IMG/VR virus record: IMGVR_UViG_3300046370_000598
Location: 1 to 64,000 of that record
From: a virus
Reading direction: 5' to 3' (one strand)
DNA length: 64,000 nucleotides
Below, piece after piece: positions 27,953-38,580 of the stretch. The notes under the pieces were generated by a model, which was not told the origin of the DNA, did no database searches, and worked only from the letters and a program-made list of their open reading frames with translations. Made by a program: the position numbers and the translations under genes. The stretch's first letter is position 1, and every line of letters starts with the position of its first letter.

Positions 27953-30370
27953 TTAGTTTGAAGCCATAACTATCAATTTGTAATCAGTAGCGTTATTTGC
28001 TCCTCCATTGCTAGGAATATCATCAGAGAATACGAATGTCGCTTCTGTATTACTTGCCGAAGTAAGTTGTACAGCTATAATAGCGTCATTAGCACCAGCC
28101 TTTAAGATTCCAACGACCGCAGGAGTCACACCTTGCTCGAATGGGTTCGTAAAGGTAACTGTTTTACTTTCGTCGGTAGTCAATAAATCAACTTCTTCGA
28201 TTCTGGTGATCTGTTGCTTAGAATTAAGTTGTTCAACTTGACCGTGAAGACTAGAAACGTCGCTATCAAGATCATCAACATCACCTACACGCTGAGCTTG
28301 AAGGCTAGAAACGTCGCTGTCAAGATCATCAACATCGCTTACGCGTTGAGCTTGAAGACTAGAAACGTCGCTGTCAAGATCATCAACATCGCTTACGCGT
28401 TGAGCTTGAAGACTAGAAACGTCGCTGTCAAGATCATCAACATCGCTTACGCGTTGAGCTTGAAGGCTAGAAACGTCGCTGTCAAGATCGTCAACATCGC
28501 TTACGCGTTGAGCTTGAAGGCTAGAAACGTCGCTATTTAATCCATCGTTTTCAGTAGTTGCGTCTGCAGCTAAACTTGAGATGTCGCTATCGATATCTAA
28601 GTCCTTCTCTCCTCTTGCAACAGCAAGACTAGAAACGTCGCTATCAAGATCATCAATATCGCTTACGCGTTGAGCTTGAAGACTAGAAACGTCGCTATCA
28701 AGATCGTCAATATCGCTTACGCGTTGAGCTTGAAGGCTAGAAACATCGCTGTCAAGATCATCAACATCGCTTACGCGTTGAGCTTGAAGGCTAGAAACGT
28801 CGCTATTTAATCCTTCGTTTCCAGTAGTTGTGTTTGCAGCTAAACTTGAGATGTCGCTATCGATATCTAAGTCCTTCTCTCCTCTTGCAGCAGCAAGGCT
28901 AGAAACGTCGCTGTCAAGATCATCAACATCGCTTACGCGCTGAGCTTGAAGGCTAGAAACATCACTGTCAAGATCATCAACATCGCTTACGCGCTGAGCT
29001 TGAAGGCTAGAAACATCACTGTCAAGATCATCAATATCGCTTACGCGTTGAGCTTGAAGACTAGAAACATCGCTATTTAATCCTTTATTTCCACTACCTG
29101 TTTCTGCAGCTAAACTTGAGATGTCGCTATCGAAATCAATATCTCTCAAATGAAGACTTGAAATTTCACTATCTGTGTCAGCTTCATCTATGTTTCTTTG
29201 TGATTGAAGACTAGAAATCTCATTAGACAATCCAGTATTTCCACTTCCGATGTCAGCAACTAAACTTGAGATGTCGCTAATTATAATACCAGTATCACTA
29301 CTTGTATTTGCAGCAAGACTAGAAACGTCGCTGTCAAGATCGTTAACATCGCTTACGCGTTGAGCTTGAAGGCTAGAAACGTCGCTGTCAAGATCATCAA
29401 CATCGCTTACGCGTTGAGCTTGAAGACTAGAAACGTCGCTGTCAAGATCGTCAACATCGCTTACGCGTTGAGCTTGAAGACTAGAAACGTCGCTGTCAAG
29501 ATCATCAACATCGCTTACGCGTTGAGCTTGAAGGCTAGAAACGTCGCTGTCAAGATCATCAACATCGCTTACGCGTTGAGCTTGAAGGCTAGAAACGTCG
29601 CTATTTAGTCCATCGTTTCCAGTAGTTGTGTTTGCAGCCAAACTTGAGATGTCGCTATCGATATCTAAATCCTTCTCTCCTCTTGCAGCAGCAAGACTAG
29701 AAACGTCGCTGTCAAGATCGTTAACATCGCTTACGCGTTGAGCTTGAAGGCTAGAAACGTCGCTGTCAAGATCGTCAACATCGCTTACGCGTTGAGCTTG
29801 AAGGCTAGAAACGTCGCTGTCAAGATCGTCAACATCGCTTACGCGTTGAGCTTGAAGACTAGAAACGTCGCTGTCAAGATCATCAACATCGCTTACGCGT
29901 TGAGCTTGAAGGCTAGAAACGTCGCTGTCAAGATCATCAACATCGCTTACGCGTTGAGCTTGAAGGCTAGAAACGTCGCTATTTAATCCATCGTTTTCAG
30001 TAGTTGCGTCTGCAGCTAAACTTGAGATGTCGCTATCGATATCTAAGTCCTTCTCTCCTCTTGCAACAGCAAGACTAGAAACGTCGCTGTCAAGATCATC
30101 AATATCGCTTACGCGTTGAGCTTGAAGACTAGAAACGTCGCTGTCAAGATCATCAACATCGCTTACGCGCTGAGCTTGAAGGCTAGAAACGTCACTATCA
30201 AGAGCTTTTTCTTCAGCAGCTAAACTTGAGATGTCGCTATGATAATCATCGGTTGAGGCAACTACTTGATCGTTTTTATTCTTAAAAACTAAGTTGCCGT
30301 TTTCTGTGGCAGTTAAGCGGATATTGTCCCCATTAACTGATAATTCCTCGGTGCGGAATATTTTTGCCAT
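27953..30370 (-). CDS. Long repeat-rod tail fibre with C-terminal beta domain
   Basis: 805 residues. The N-terminal 40 residues (MAKIFRTEELSVNGDNIRL) resemble a virion-attachment peptide. Residues about 45-715 consist of an 18-residue repeat, LDSDVSSLQAQRVSDVDD, with 23 copies of its SSLQAQRV core. They are grouped in runs of two to five and separated by a longer spacer, AARGEKDLDIDSDISSLAA-type. The regular hydrophobic spacing suggests a trimeric coiled-coil or beta-prism shaft. The last 90 residues (VDLLTTDESKTVTFTNPF, then GVTPAVVGILK) form a compact beta domain, probably the receptor-binding head. No S74 chaperone is present. Confidence 0.7.
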   Translation of the reverse strand: MAKIFRTEELSVNGDNIRLTATENGNLVFKNKNDQVVASTDDYHSDISSLAAEEKALDSDVSSLQAQRVSDVDDLDSDVSSLQAQRVSDIDDLDSDVSSLAVARGEKDLDIDSDISSLAADATTENDGLNSDVSSLQAQRVSDVDDLDSDVSSLQAQRVSDVDDLDSDVSSLQAQRVSDVDDLDSDVSSLQAQRVSDVDDLDSDVSSLQAQRVSDVNDLDSDVSSLAAARGEKDLDIDSDISSLAANTTTGNDGLNSDVSSLQAQRVSDVDDLDSDVSSLQAQRVSDVDDLDSDVSSLQAQRVSDVDDLDSDVSSLQAQRVSDVDDLDSDVSSLQAQRVSDVNDLDSDVSSLAANTSSDTGIIISDISSLVADIGSGNTGLSNEISSLQSQRNIDEADTDSEISSLHLRDIDFDSDISSLAAETGSGNKGLNSDVSSLQAQRVSDIDDLDSDVSSLQAQRVSDVDDLDSDVSSLQAQRVSDVDDLDSDVSSLAAARGEKDLDIDSDISSLAANTTTGNEGLNSDVSSLQAQRVSDVDDLDSDVSSLQAQRVSDIDDLDSDVSSLQAQRVSDIDDLDSDVSSLAVARGEKDLDIDSDISSLAADATTENDGLNSDVSSLQAQRVSDVDDLDSDVSSLQAQRVSDVDDLDSDVSSLQAQRVSDVDDLDSDVSSLQAQRVSDVDDLDSDVSSLQAQRVGDVDDLDSDVSSLHGQVEQLNSKQQITRIEEVDLLTTDESKTVTFTNPFEQGVTPAVVGILKAGANDAIIAVQLTSASNTEATFVFSDDIPSNGGANNATDYKLIVMASN
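28240..30235. repeat. Nested 54-bp tandem repeats
   Basis: A 54-bp unit encoding 18 residues is repeated in tandem with few substitutions. Blocks of 2-5 units alternate with a longer spacer that is itself repeated, giving a higher-order array. Near-identity at DNA level suggests recent expansion or ongoing homogenisation. Confidence 0.93.
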
Positions 30371-30372
30371 TA

Positions 30373-30384
30373 CTTATATATACA
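30373..30384 (-). promoter_or_regulatory. Weak late-type motif TGTATATATAAG
   Basis: On the minus strand, three bases before ATG 30370. It lacks the leading G of the GTGTA core, so it is a weaker member of the set. Confidence 0.35.
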
Positions 30385-30390
30385 TTAAAT

Positions 30391-30406
30391 TTCCCACGTT
30401 TGGGAA
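30391..30406. other. Short stem-loop TTCCCA-CGTT-TGGGAA
   Basis: A perfect six-pair inverted repeat in the 62-bp gap before the repeat-rod gene. There is no T-tract on the 3' side in either direction, so it does not look like a standard terminator; an operator or RNA-processing site is possible. Confidence 0.5.
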
Positions 30407-30432
30407 TAAAAAAACGGCTAAAAGTATGATTA

Positions 30433-30648
30433 TTACTGGGTTTTTTGATTATTTTTATTCATCATTTGTTGATGAATTTCTAATTGTTTTTTATCAATTT
30501 GTTTATTTTTTTGATGTTCTTGAATCTCTTCTTCAGTTGGGATATGTTCTGGAATTTTGAAATTATTTCTATTTAATTGCTGATGTCCCTCTGGAACCTT
30601 ATTACCAACAATTAGATCTGGTTTTATTTTTAAATATTCTTCTTTCAT
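30433..30648 (-). CDS. Small polar protein of unknown function
   Basis: 71 residues. Its C-terminal half is rich in Gln, Lys and Glu (PTEEEIQEHQKNKQIDKKQ) and should be a single charged helix. AGGAT lies seven bases before the ATG. It sits between two fibre genes in the late minus-strand operon; a fibre-assembly chaperone is possible, but nothing in the sequence proves this. Confidence 0.45.
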   Translation of the reverse strand: MKEEYLKIKPDLIVGNKVPEGHQQLNRNNFKIPEHIPTEEEIQEHQKNKQIDKKQLEIHQQMMNKNNQKTQ

Positions 30649-30650
30649 GA

Positions 30651-31649
30651 TTATCCTAATACTCGCATAACTTTTGGGTTAGTGAATGAATCTAACTTTA
30701 ATCCATTAGCCACAATATTAAAGTTTGTATTTTCTTCCATCAAACTATCGCCCATTGACATTTGTATGGGTGCGTATCCAATGGCGTAATCACTCCATCC
30801 TGATGCGACCATCTGCCTAAAAGAGGTTATAGTACCACTATTTGGAGAAAATTGATCATACTTACCCCCAGTTATACTCCAGGATATTGACATGTCAGAA
30901 ATGCTATCCCAGTCAGGTTTATATAATATTACTTTAAAATAAAATGCCCCGTTATTATCCCATAGAGGAGAAAGAAATTCGGAGTAACCCGCAGTTTCTG
31001 ATGCGCTTGAAGTAGTACTAGTTATTCCGATATTAGCCCAAACGGAAGGTTGAGCTAAAGTTATTGTATGACTTAAATTTGAAGGGTAAAATTGATTCGG
31101 AGTAGTTAATGCATTCATTGTTAAACTTACATTTCCAATATAAGGTTTCTTATATATCATTATATTATTATCATAAACATTAGTTCCATTATACCAATGG
31201 TAATTCCACGAATCGAAACTGTAATTCGTTCCAATACCTCGATTAGTTACTAAGTTAACATTAGAACCGGTTAAATTATAAGTTGGCCTAATAGGGGAGT
31301 TGTTTAAAATAGTTGCTTGATACTCACTTGCAAGACTATTTAGATTAATGTAGTAACTTCCACCGTCTCTCGTTATAACCGTCGGGGCTTCGTCCCAGTC
31401 TTGCCCCCCGAAACTTTGCGTCAGATAAGGTTTTTGATTATCATAAAATTTTTGTACAGCGTAAGTGCTCCATATACTTTTATTGCCAGCTATAGTATCT
31501 CCTGGTTGAGCATCTCCAGCGCTCCAACTATATTGATATTGCCAGCCAACTCCATGCCCATCATTTGGATCTAAATCTAATTGAACATCAGATACATAAT
31601 TACCATTAAATATCACATGTTGAATATCATATCTATTTACACTAACCAT
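30651..31649 (-). CDS. Putative fibre-associated beta-rich virion protein
   Basis: 332 residues, not recognised. It is rich in aromatic and small residues (GWQYQYSWSAGD, FDSWNYHWYNG, WSDYAIGYAPIQ) with predicted beta strands throughout and no cysteine-based or catalytic motif. It stands directly after the collagen/carbohydrate-module fibre gene with one intervening base, so it is probably part of the same adhesion apparatus. Confidence 0.45.
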   Translation of the reverse strand: MVSVNRYDIQHVIFNGNYVSDVQLDLDPNDGHGVGWQYQYSWSAGDAQPGDTIAGNKSIWSTYAVQKFYDNQKPYLTQSFGGQDWDEAPTVITRDGGSYYINLNSLASEYQATILNNSPIRPTYNLTGSNVNLVTNRGIGTNYSFDSWNYHWYNGTNVYDNNIMIYKKPYIGNVSLTMNALTTPNQFYPSNLSHTITLAQPSVWANIGITSTTSSASETAGYSEFLSPLWDNNGAFYFKVILYKPDWDSISDMSISWSITGGKYDQFSPNSGTITSFRQMVASGWSDYAIGYAPIQMSMGDSLMEENTNFNIVANGLKLDSFTNPKVMRVLG

Positions 31650-31650
31650 A

Positions 31651-32910
31651 TTAAATAGAATTTATGTAAAGTATGTTTCCACTTAATGTAACAGTTACTC
31701 CTGGAGTTCCATTATTTCCCTTGGGTCCTTGAGGTCCTTGAGGTCCAGTCGCCCCTGTAGCTCCTGTGCCTGCAGGGCCCTGAGGTCCAGTCGCCCCCGT
31801 ATTACCAGTATTACCTTTTGGCCCTTGAGGTCCAGTCGCCCCTGTATTACCAGTATTACCTTTTGGCCCTTGAGGTCCTTGAGGTCCTTGAGGTCCTTGA
31901 GGTCCAGTTGCTCCAGTTGCTCCAGCATCCCCTTTTGCTCCGTTAGACCCAATAATACCATCATTACCTTTGTCTACCATTAATTCCCAGCCAATTCCTG
32001 AGTCTGTGGGGTAAGCTCCAATTATTGGATCTGCATTTATATTCTGAGTAGAAATGTAAACCCTACCTTGATATTTAACCATCTCTCCGGAAGAATAGTT
32101 TTGATTAATGTCCCAATCACCTTTCCAGTTATCAGATAACGATCTACCTCCTCCGCCAATCTCATTCCATTCGCTTCCAGGGTCTGTAGGGTAATGACCC
32201 ATAACTGGATCAGGATTTATATGACTAGCAGCTATATAAGTTTTTCCTGCGTGCTTAACTATATCTCCTGGCTCGTAATTTGAATAAACATCTAAATCTG
32301 ACTTCCAACTACCGGAAGATCCCCCTAAAGAATCCCAACCCATACCAGGAGATGTGGGATAGGCAGGCATTGTGGGGTCACCTAAAACATTTCTATTGGC
32401 GATATAATTTTTTTCTTGATATCTTACTATTTCTCCAGGCGTATAATTTTGATTAACATCCCAATCGCCCTTCCAAGTACCAGAGCTTGCTCCTCCACCA
32501 AGTTCACGCCAATTACTTCCAGGGTCTGTAGGGTAATGACCCATAACTGGGTCGGAATTTATACTATCAGAAGCGATATAAGTTTTGCCCGAGTGTTCAA
32601 CTATATCCCCTGAATTATAATTAGCGTAAACATCTAAATTACCTTTCCAACCACCAGAGCTTGCTCCGCCACCAAGTTCATCCCAATTACTTCCAGGATC
32701 TGTAGGGTAATGACCCACAGCTGGATCAGAGTTTATATTATCAGAGGCTATATAAGTTTTACCTGCGTACTTAACTATATCACCTTTAGTGTAATTAGAG
32801 TAAACATCTAAGTCTCCTTTCCAGCCGGCAGTTTCTTCTTTTATAGCTGCCGCTTTTCCGTTAACACTTAAGTTTTTAAAATCCGCGTTTTCTACTGAGA
32901 ATGGTTTCAT
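31651..32910 (-). CDS. Fibre with five carbohydrate-binding-type modules and a collagen-like stalk
   Basis: 419 residues. Residues about 28-310 hold five tandem modules of about 55 residues. Each begins [19 protein letters not shown]-like, continues with GKTYIAS..IN.DP, and ends with [14 protein letters not shown]. The pattern W, Y..GDIV.Y.GK.Y.A resembles CBM5/12 chitin-binding modules. Residues about 325-400 are Gly-X-Y collagen-like repeats ([12 protein letters not shown]). The C-terminal 15 residues are a hydrophobic cap. Probable trimeric fibre binding polysaccharide. The module sequences also occur in the 1,908-residue tail protein. Confidence 0.75.
   Translation of the reverse strand: MKPFSVENADFKNLSVNGKAAAIKEETAGWKGDLDVYSNYTKGDIVKYAGKTYIASDNINSDPAVGHYPTDPGSNWDELGGGASSGGWKGNLDVYANYNSGDIVEHSGKTYIASDSINSDPVMGHYPTDPGSNWRELGGGASSGTWKGDWDVNQNYTPGEIVRYQEKNYIANRNVLGDPTMPAYPTSPGMGWDSLGGSSGSWKSDLDVYSNYEPGDIVKHAGKTYIAASHINPDPVMGHYPTDPGSEWNEIGGGGRSLSDNWKGDWDINQNYSSGEMVKYQGRVYISTQNINADPIIGAYPTDSGIGWELMVDKGNDGIIGSNGAKGDAGATGATGPQGPQGPQGPQGPKGNTGNTGATGPQGPKGNTGNTGATGPQGPAGTGATGATGPQGPQGPKGNNGTPGVTVTLSGNILYINSI
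31695..31965. repeat. Collagen-like Gly-X-Y coding repeat
   Basis: A run of nine-base degenerate repeats encoding G-P-Q, G-A-T and G-N-T triplets at the end of the fibre gene. Antisense and shifted frames stay open here because of the repeat. Confidence 0.9.
31980..32860. repeat. Five tandem carbohydrate-module repeats
   Basis: Five copies of about 160-185 bp, clearly alike at DNA level (for example the shared GGGTCTGTAGGGTAATGACC), encode the modules of the collagen-stalk fibre. Confidence 0.85.
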
Positions 32911-32915
32911 TTTTA

Positions 32916-34709
32916 TTATGATTTAAGTTGTTCGATTTCTTTTTTGAGATCTTCGATCATTGTTTGTTGTTCTTTTGTTGCATTAACAAGAGCTGCGATT
33001 ATAGTTTGAGAATTCAATCCCCATTTGTAATCATCTTCGTCCTTTTCGTTCTTGAAAGCTTCGCGAGGCGCAGCTTCGGGCATGATTGGGTGAACATCTT
33101 GGGCAAAAAATCCAATAGTTGGCTGTTGATCCTCTGGACCCTCTTTCCATGTGTATTTTTTGGGCTGCACTTGCATTATCTCACTTAATCCATATTCACA
33201 ATCACCAAGGTCATTTTTTAATCTTTTGTCGGAGCTTGTGGTTAATTGCTTTGAAGAATTAGTAACAACATCTGAACTTGCAGCTAAACTACTTAAATAT
33301 ACTGCGCCTTCTCCGTTTACTTCCATTAAAGCAGTTCCATTTGTATGAGTGCTATTATTAGACCTAATAGTAAAAACCTTAATACTAGAGTTATTATTTA
33401 TGCAAGATACTGTAACACCCTGATTTCCGCTTGTTGTATTATTAGAATTATGAAGCCAAGCAACAGGAACACCGGGAGTTGATGATTTAATGACATTTAA
33501 TGCATTAGTAGGATTCGTAGTACCAATACCTACGTTGCCGCTGGAGTCGATGCGCATACGCTCATTAAATGAGGCAGTTCCACCAGAACCAAACATTGTG
33601 TGAAATTGAATATTACCATCGCGATTATCAACGGAACTAAAATCTGAATCTTTACCGAATCTTATTTTTGCAACTGCATTATCACCTCCGCCAGAATTTC
33701 TTACCCGAGCTTGGATAGATACAGATTGATTAGTCTCACCAACTCCATAATCATAATTACTTAAAACTAAAGCTAGAGATTCACCATTCGCAACTGAGTT
33801 GTCAAAAATATGTAAATTACCATCAGGATTCGGAGTACCAATACCTACGTTGCCGCTACCAGTCCCACTGTTAAAGATAAATTTATCTCTTGAATTAAGT
33901 GTGAGTGTATCATTTGAATGCTTGTAGATAATAGATCCAGCTCCATTATCATCTGCGTCTCCAAATCTCAATTGAGTTTGACCTGCAGATAAAAACTGAA
34001 TTCCAGTATTTGAAGAATCTTCTATAGTTACACTAGTATTGCTGTTTGTTGAACCACCTGTTAATACTCCCTGTTGAATATGTAATTTATTAGAAGGATT
34101 CGTAGTACCAATACCTACGTTGCCAGATGTGTCTATGCTAAGCCTAGTATCCACACCTTCTCTAATTGTAAAAGCGCTATTTGAAACAATTTCCCAAGTA
34201 TTAGTTGCGTCACTCAGGGCAAGTGAACAATGGTCAGCATCATATATGTGTAAACATTTATTAACTGAGTTTGGAGATGTAGGATTCGTAGTACCAATAC
34301 CTACGTTGCCGTCGGAGGCAATACGCATTCTCTCCAACGAAGAGCCTGTATTCCTATCTATAAAACGAAATGTACCACCGCTAAACCAGAACTGGTCACC
34401 TCGCATTTGGATACCCCCATTAACATCAAGCGATAAATCCGGACTCGTAGTACCAATACCTACATTACCTGCGGAAGAAATAAATAAATCTGGATTAGTA
34501 ATCCCTATCGCTCCTGAAGTACTAACCCCAAAACCTCCACCTGAATGACCAAAATAAACATTTCCATCATTAGCTCCAGAACCTGATCTTTGCAATCTTA
34601 TCGAATCATTACTGCTTTGCTTTAAATGAAGTAATCCATCACTAGGATTTTCTTCGCCGATTCCGACGTTTTCTGTAAAAATTGCTTTTTTTGCTTTTAG
34701 TTTTTTCAT
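32916..34709 (-). CDS. Tail fibre with VGIGTTNP repeats and S74 chaperone
   Basis: 597 residues. Six repeats of the form [12 protein letters not shown]...L are separated by variable beta-rich segments of about 40-110 residues. The C-terminus has the S74 intramolecular chaperone: [12 protein letters not shown] with candidate catalytic serine, [16 protein letters not shown], and a final coiled coil [17 protein letters not shown]. The chaperone trimerises the fibre and is usually released by self-cleavage. The start is six bases after the neighbouring S74 gene stop, without a Shine-Dalgarno. Confidence 0.8.
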   Translation of the reverse strand: MKKLKAKKAIFTENVGIGEENPSDGLLHLKQSSNDSIRLQRSGSGANDGNVYFGHSGGGFGVSTSGAIGITNPDLFISSAGNVGIGTTSPDLSLDVNGGIQMRGDQFWFSGGTFRFIDRNTGSSLERMRIASDGNVGIGTTNPTSPNSVNKCLHIYDADHCSLALSDATNTWEIVSNSAFTIREGVDTRLSIDTSGNVGIGTTNPSNKLHIQQGVLTGGSTNSNTSVTIEDSSNTGIQFLSAGQTQLRFGDADDNGAGSIIYKHSNDTLTLNSRDKFIFNSGTGSGNVGIGTPNPDGNLHIFDNSVANGESLALVLSNYDYGVGETNQSVSIQARVRNSGGGDNAVAKIRFGKDSDFSSVDNRDGNIQFHTMFGSGGTASFNERMRIDSSGNVGIGTTNPTNALNVIKSSTPGVPVAWLHNSNNTTSGNQGVTVSCINNNSSIKVFTIRSNNSTHTNGTALMEVNGEGAVYLSSLAASSDVVTNSSKQLTTSSDKRLKNDLGDCEYGLSEIMQVQPKKYTWKEGPEDQQPTIGFFAQDVHPIMPEAAPREAFKNEKDEDDYKWGLNSQTIIAALVNATKEQQTMIEDLKKEIEQLKS

Positions 34710-37700
34710 ATTATTTATTTTCTAAAGTTTCGATTCGAGCTTTAAGATCTTCGATTATTGTTTGTTGTTCTTGGATTGCTTTGGTTAAAAGAGGTACAAG
34801 TTTACTTTGGTCTATACCTTGATAGTCAGGCACTTGCCTTGTTCCCATTTCAGCTTCAGTAATAACATTACCATCATTATCTAATTCTGCTGGCGCAATT
34901 TCGTACTCTTCTTCTCTAACAGCATCCTTTTCTCCGGAAATAGCTTCTGGCACAACTTCTTGAACTTCATGAGCCAAGAATCCATCAACAATTTTTTCTG
35001 GATCTGTTATAAAATTAAACCTACAAGGTTTAAGCTTATTAACTCTTTCTATTGCATTATCAACTTCGACAACATTTTCTTTTAATCTGTAGTCTGAGCT
35101 AGTATTGTATGATGTAGTAGTACCACCTGCCTCTATAGTGCCGACAATACCGTTAGCGTTATAAAAAGCTAAATGTGTTCTCTCTGCAGTCCCAGGTCTT
35201 ACAGTTTTAATACACGAATCCGAGGTACTCTCTGTTTGCCACACATCTAACCGACTCGCAGTAGGATTCGTAGTGCCAATACCTACGTTGCCGTTATCAA
35301 TGATCGACATGTGACGTCTCCAACTCCGAACATTACCAGAAGATGTGGAACCTGATCTTTCTATATGAAGATCACCATTTCCAAAATTGATACGTGAGGC
35401 ACCCACCGGTGCTGTCGCTTTACCTTGTTCATCATAATGCGTCCCGACGATTTGTCCTTGCAGTATGAGATTGCCATGACTATTACGCGGATCTTTGCCC
35501 AACATGATCGCTGGTGAATACGATGCAGCATTGGGTCTGGTTATGTCTAGAGCAGTTTGAGGATTCGTAGTACCAATACCTACGTTGCCGCTTGCTTCGA
35601 TACGCATTTTTTCAACGGGCTCCGTAGTACCAACTGCTCCTGTTGAAAACGATAAGCTACCATCATCCCGAAAGGTTATATCGGATATCCCTGCTGTATT
35701 ATCATCAGTCTGATATGCAGGGACATCTCTATTGTAATTATTAGCTAAACTTATGGACGTACTATCTCCTGAACCCATCCTTGCAATTCTAAAATAACTT
35801 TCAACATTATTGTTGTGTGCTATTGCTACAAAAGATCTTGTATTAGAATGACCTCCATAACCTGTTGTAACTAATTTTCCTTGACTAGGATTCGTAGTAC
35901 CAATACCCAAGTTACCGCTGGAGTCGATGCGCATTCTCTCATTCAAGTTTGAATAAAAGCTCATATTATTACTTGCCACATTGTAACGTATTTGCCCAGC
36001 AGCATTTGCACTGCCAGTTTCACTATCAGTTCCAAAAAACAATCGACAGTCACCTGTATCGTTAGAGAGTTGTAAAATTGGACCAACGCCGCTTGTTGCA
36101 CTATGCATATGTAGACTGCCAATAGGATTCGTAGTACCAATACCTACATTGCCGGTGGAGTGGATGCGCATTTTTTCATCACTAGCGTCCTGACCATCAA
36201 TTTTGAACGAAATTATGCTTGTTGCACCATTACCATTATAGTCAGAGACTAACTCTAAACTATTCTCAGACATAAATCTTCTATTAGAAATTATCTGACC
36301 ATTCACCTCTAACTCAGCACTAGGATTCGTAGTACCAATACCAACATTACCTGTGAAGAACCCGTTTTCTGTTCTGAAATCTTTCATACTATTTGTTTTC
36401 TAAAGTTTGCGTGCGATCAATCAGATCATCGATTATGGATTGTTGTGATTCGTTTTGAGATTTCAAGTCTTCGATCATTGTTTGTTGTTCTTGGATTGCT
36501 TTGGTGAGAACAGGAATCAAAGCTCCCATGCGAATACTTTTTCTATTCACGACTTCACCATCATCAGAGGAGATATTGTGATCACTTACTAGACCCGGAA
36601 AAACTTCTTCCAGTTCTTGAGCTATAAAACCAATTTTCTTTTCTCCAACCTTTTCGGGGTGAAATTCAGAAATCCATTCAAAATTACGAACTTTTAGTCT
36701 TTTAATATCTTCCAGTTTGGAAGTTGCGTCTTGAATATTAGTCTTTAAACGTTCATCTGAAGACAGAAAGCCTGAATCACTTGTCCACACGTCACCGTCA
36801 CTATAAACTCGCATGCGTGTAGCTGTGGCATCAGTGCATCTAATAAAATCCATATGTGTTTGGTCAGGAGATGAATTTAGATATCTAATATGTAATCCAT
36901 GTGGACCTGTAGCTCCTGTAGTCCCACTTGAAGTATTTGTTATTTCAGCCGCAAAATTACCGTCACGGTCATCCGATACGTGCAATTTATAAGCAGGATT
37001 CGTAGTACCAATACCTACGTTGCCGCTCGACTTAATACGCATCCTTTCAGCGGGCGTAGAAAGATTACTACCTGTGTAAAATAACAAATGATGAGAACCA
37101 TCCTCAGTATGATCCTCTCTAAATCCACCGATAGATGCCTTCCCATGTGCAAATAATATTCTTGTTCCCTGATAATTAGTTGGAATATATCGACTGAGGT
37201 ATAATGAGTCAACCCAATCAGGGTTAGCAGCTGTTCCCGCGGCGGCTGTAGAACTATCATACAGATGTAATTGACGAGAAGGATTCGTAGTACCAATACC
37301 TACGTTGCCGCTGGAGTTGATACGCATTCTTTCAAGCTCATCTGTTCCATCATCAGATATGAAGTGAAATGAGCTATGGTTGTTACTTGCGGATAAAAAT
37401 GCCATGGATGAACCGCCGCCCGAAATCTGACTATACTGAGTACTCGGAGCTAGGTCACGGGATATTCTAAACTGAGAGCCCGCTGGCCCATTCACTTCTA
37501 AGGCTACACCAGGATTCGTAGTACCAATACCTACGTTGCCGTTTGAACGTATCGTTAATCTAGCATCTGTACCGTCGCTAATTCTAAGGGATGCAAGAGA
37601 ACCTTCGCTACTAGTAAAAATTTCGTAAGGGCCATTACTGTAACCGCTTCCCATACCGAGAGTAATTCCACTAGTCTCCATTCCGGTTCCGCCACCAACG

Positions 37701-38580
37701 ACCAATACAGAGTCTCTATTGTGTACGGAAACAGGATTCGTAGTACCAATACCTACGTTGCCGCTGGAGTCGATAGTCATATGGGGCGAATCTACTTCGT
37801 ATCCAGATCTGCCAGCAGCAAAATGTAAATCTTGGCTACCGTTAGTGGATGAGGCTTTACCCCATATACCTACGAAATGATCTTCTACCCCATCTGCGTC
37901 AGAATTGGCGATTAGTAACGAACCGCAAATATCACCTACATTCACAGATGAACCGCTTCTATGTGCAACTATATCACCACCTGTTGCGGAAGAAACGACA
38001 AGTGCTGTTCCAAGTTGCAAACCTGTTAAACCAGGATTCGTAGTACCAATACCTACGTTGCCGCCATTGATACCAAACTTACCTGCATTTATAGATAACG
38101 TTATTGCATTATCACTCGCGTCTGTTAATTTAATTGCGTTATTTAATGTAGTATTACTACCGTTTAAAGTTAAACCGACTTGTGATGCCGCGACATAATC
38201 CACTTGCAACTTCGCACTAGGATTCGTAGTACCAATACCTACGTTGCCTGCCACGATAGACATGTCTTCATTAAATGATGTATTATTTCTAGTAAAAAAG
38301 CCTATTCTTCCTTTGCTATTCAAGGCATCATGCGTAACGCCTCTTATAGATGAAAAAGTTTTAGCCAAAGGATCTGCACCATCTGCATCATTGCCGATAA
38401 AATTAATAATACCATGAGCATCTTCATCTGCAGGGGTAGAGGAATCTTGTATCAACGCAATCTCTGCGCCACCTGCACCATCCCTGGTTGATTTTAGCCT
38501 GAGTAAATCATTATCACCTTCAATATGTAATTTCGCAAGTGTTGGATTCGTAGTACCAATACCTACGTTGCCCGAATTAT
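33515..38580. repeat. Dispersed near-identical 29-bp repeats across three fibre genes
   Basis: GGATTCGTAGTACCAATACC followed by TACGTTGCC (plus-strand reading) recurs about 17 times in the three S74 genes, often exact and often followed by a conserved GCTGGAGTCGATGCGCAT-type extension. Intervening sequences are unrelated. The repeat encodes the VGIGTTNP motif. Confidence 0.92.
34711..36387 (-). CDS. Second tail fibre with VGIGTTNP repeats and S74 chaperone
   Basis: 558 residues with five NVGIGTTNP-type repeats, ending in an S74 chaperone: SSDYRLKENVVE, FNFITDPEKIVDGFLAHEV, SKLVPLLTKAIQEQQTIIED. The repeat cores are nearly identical at DNA level to those of the flanking fibres, while the spacers differ. 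The three fibres therefore look like products of duplication followed by segment exchange. It is adjacent to both neighbours (one intervening base each side), so presumably on one transcript from the late-type motif at 41114-41125. Confidence 0.8.
   Translation of the reverse strand: MKDFRTENGFFTGNVGIGTTNPSAELEVNGQIISNRRFMSENSLELVSDYNGNGATSIISFKIDGQDASDEKMRIHSTGNVGIGTTNPIGSLHMHSATSGVGPILQLSNDTGDCRLFFGTDSETGSANAAGQIRYNVASNNMSFYSNLNERMRIDSSGNLGIGTTNPSQGKLVTTGYGGHSNTRSFVAIAHNNNVESYFRIARMGSGDSTSISLANNYNRDVPAYQTDDNTAGISDITFRDDGSLSFSTGAVGTTEPVEKMRIEASGNVGIGTTNPQTALDITRPNAASYSPAIMLGKDPRNSHGNLILQGQIVGTHYDEQGKATAPVGASRINFGNGDLHIERSGSTSSGNVRSWRRHMSIIDNGNVGIGTTNPTASRLDVWQTESTSDSCIKTVRPGTAERTHLAFYNANGIVGTIEAGGTTTSYNTSSDYRLKENVVEVDNAIERVNKLKPCRFNFITDPEKIVDGFLAHEVQEVVPEAISGEKDAVREEEYEIAPAELDNDGNVITEAEMGTRQVPDYQGIDQSKLVPLLTKAIQEQQTIIEDLKARIETLENK

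Noticed and set aside
28214-29986. Plus-strand ORFs of the ARNVAVKIINIAYALSLK type
   Set aside because: They are antisense shadows of the 54-bp repeat array; the minus-strand frame is continuous for 805 codons with a proper start, terminator and domain structure.
28240-30235. CRISPR-like array
   Set aside because: Repeats are directly contiguous, coding and in frame; there are no unique spacers of constant length and no cas genes.
30391-30406. Intrinsic terminator before the repeat-rod gene
   Set aside because: The stem is good, but no T-tract follows on either strand, so it is recorded only as a hairpin.
31695-31983. ORFs on both strands opposite the collagen repeat
   Set aside because: They are by-products of the repetitive Gly-X-Y coding; the 419-residue frame has module structure and correct ends.
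33515-38580. Diversity-generating retroelement variable repeats in the fibre genes
   Set aside because: No reverse transcriptase or template repeat is seen in the window, and the repeated parts are the constant ones, without adenine-directed variation.
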